A DNA stretch of 52,926 nucleotides from an uncultured Porphyromonadaceae bacterium (lineage in GTDB: Bacteria > Bacteroidota > Bacteroidia > Bacteroidales > Muribaculaceae), in assembly GCA_900541865.1 (NCBI GenBank), contig UQLO01000020.1:1-52926 (forward strand), in the 5' to 3' direction. Position 1 is the stretch's first letter; the number at the start of each line of letters is the position of its first letter. Below the pieces are notes generated by a model, which was not told the origin of the DNA, ran no database searches, and saw only the letters and a list, made by a program, of their open reading frames with translations. This document shows positions 52,696 to 52,926 of the stretch, piece after piece. Both the position numbers and the translations under genes were made by a program.

Positions 52696-52926
52696 GACAT
52701 CTAAGAGACCGATGTATCCCGGGGCTGTCGCCCCGCGCTACTTTATTGAACCCCTACAGGGTTCTTTTTCATTGGGCTACCGATGTCCGGGATTTTCTGT
52801 GGGTCGCCGACATCTAAGAGACCGATGTGACCCGGGGCTGGCGCCCCGCGCTACTTTATTGAACCCCTACGGGGTTCTTTTTCATTGGTCTACCGATGTC
52901 CGGGATTTTCTGTGGGTCGTTGACAT
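52696..52926 (+). repeat. 113-bp tandem repeat, running off the window
   Basis: The unit starts GACATCTAAGAGACCGATGT. Copy 1 is 52696-52808, copy 2 is 52809-52921, and a third begins at 52922 with GACAT. The copies differ at only a few positions. Each holds two nested palindromes: CCCGGGGCTG(T/G)CGCCCCGCG and GAACCCCTAC(A/G)GGGTTC. The array therefore extends right of the window. Confidence 0.9.

Larger units (their letters stand above)
52303..52926. other. Gene-free block of palindromic modules at the right edge
   Basis: No convincing protein gene is found. The block contains a REP-like palindrome with a degenerate second copy (52456-52476 and about 52511-52530), a hairpin based on GAACCCC...GGGTTC (52546-52578), a long inverted repeat (52614-52694), and a 113-bp tandem repeat (52696 to the end). 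Some of these units are related to each other: GAACCCC(T/C)A(C/T)... motifs recur three times. Confidence 0.75.

Noticed and set aside
52696..52926. A CRISPR array
   Set aside because: The 113-bp units are directly adjacent without unique spacers, and no cas gene lies in the window.

Overview
The window reads as chromosomal DNA of a fairly GC-rich member of the Bacteroidales. A Muribaculaceae-like gut commensal is my best guess, inferred from gene content and composition, not from any marker gene. The evidence is: a SusC/SusD/lipoprotein trio; a PorW/SprE-type secretion lipoprotein; a dipeptidyl-peptidase IV; TonB receptors with Bacteroidetes-style lipoproteins (acidic residues right after the lipobox Cys); a class I fumarase whose three Cys sit at 105, 224 and 318; and many upstream regions carrying the Bacteroidetes promoter pattern (TTTG-like box, about 20 bp, TAnnTTTG). 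Apart from the toxin-antitoxin genes and the right-hand edge, the coding DNA is uniformly GC-rich.

Layout, left to right. (1) 109-1018: an AT-rich two-gene module, an unrecognised acidic 181-residue protein followed by an XRE regulator, which looks like a toxin-antitoxin (TA) pair. (2) 1199-5839: a secreted endonuclease I with a long multidomain C-terminus, then a GH3 glycosidase without a signal peptide. (3) 5935-6604: a HigB/Gp49-type toxin and XRE antitoxin, transcribed from a promoter so close that the toxin mRNA may be leaderless. (4) 11780-6615 (minus): an apparent six-gene operon phoH-purC-menG/ubiE-DUF3078 outer-membrane protein-two small exported proteins. (5) 11954-13768: umuDC. (6) 13817-14514: a higBA module with a nearly perfect 21-bp palindrome on its promoter and a bidirectional terminator behind it. 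(7) 16532-14604 (minus): groES-groEL. (8) 22119-16678 (minus): an alpha-2-macroglobulin-like protein without the thioester motif. (9) 23843-22194 (minus): class I fumarate hydratase. (10) 30827-23971 (minus): susC-susD-susE/F-like locus without adjacent enzymes or regulator.

(11) 31314-39665: PgpH-type HD phosphodiesterase, PorW/SprE-like lipoprotein, asd, and a monovalent cation:proton antiporter. (12) 40009-45332: DPP-IV, an unknown membrane protein, miaA and an unknown exported protein, all tightly packed. (13) 45319-45704 (minus): a stand-alone TSCPD protein and tRNA-Leu(UAA) with its own promoter and terminator. (14) 45818-52269: a cobalamin riboswitch heading a four-gene surface operon: BtuB-like receptor, BtuG-like propeller lipoprotein, a PKD-like lipoprotein and a second propeller-like secreted protein. 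This is the clearest multi-gene system in the window, and its last two proteins are functionally unassigned. (15) 52277-52926: a terminator, then about 600 bp of palindromic modules including a 113-bp tandem repeat that runs off the end.

The most promising places for undescribed biology are the first TA-like pair (166-1018), the two accessory proteins of the B12 operon (49237-52269), and the modular repeat block at the right edge. No CRISPR array, complete insertion sequence, integrase or phage gene was seen.
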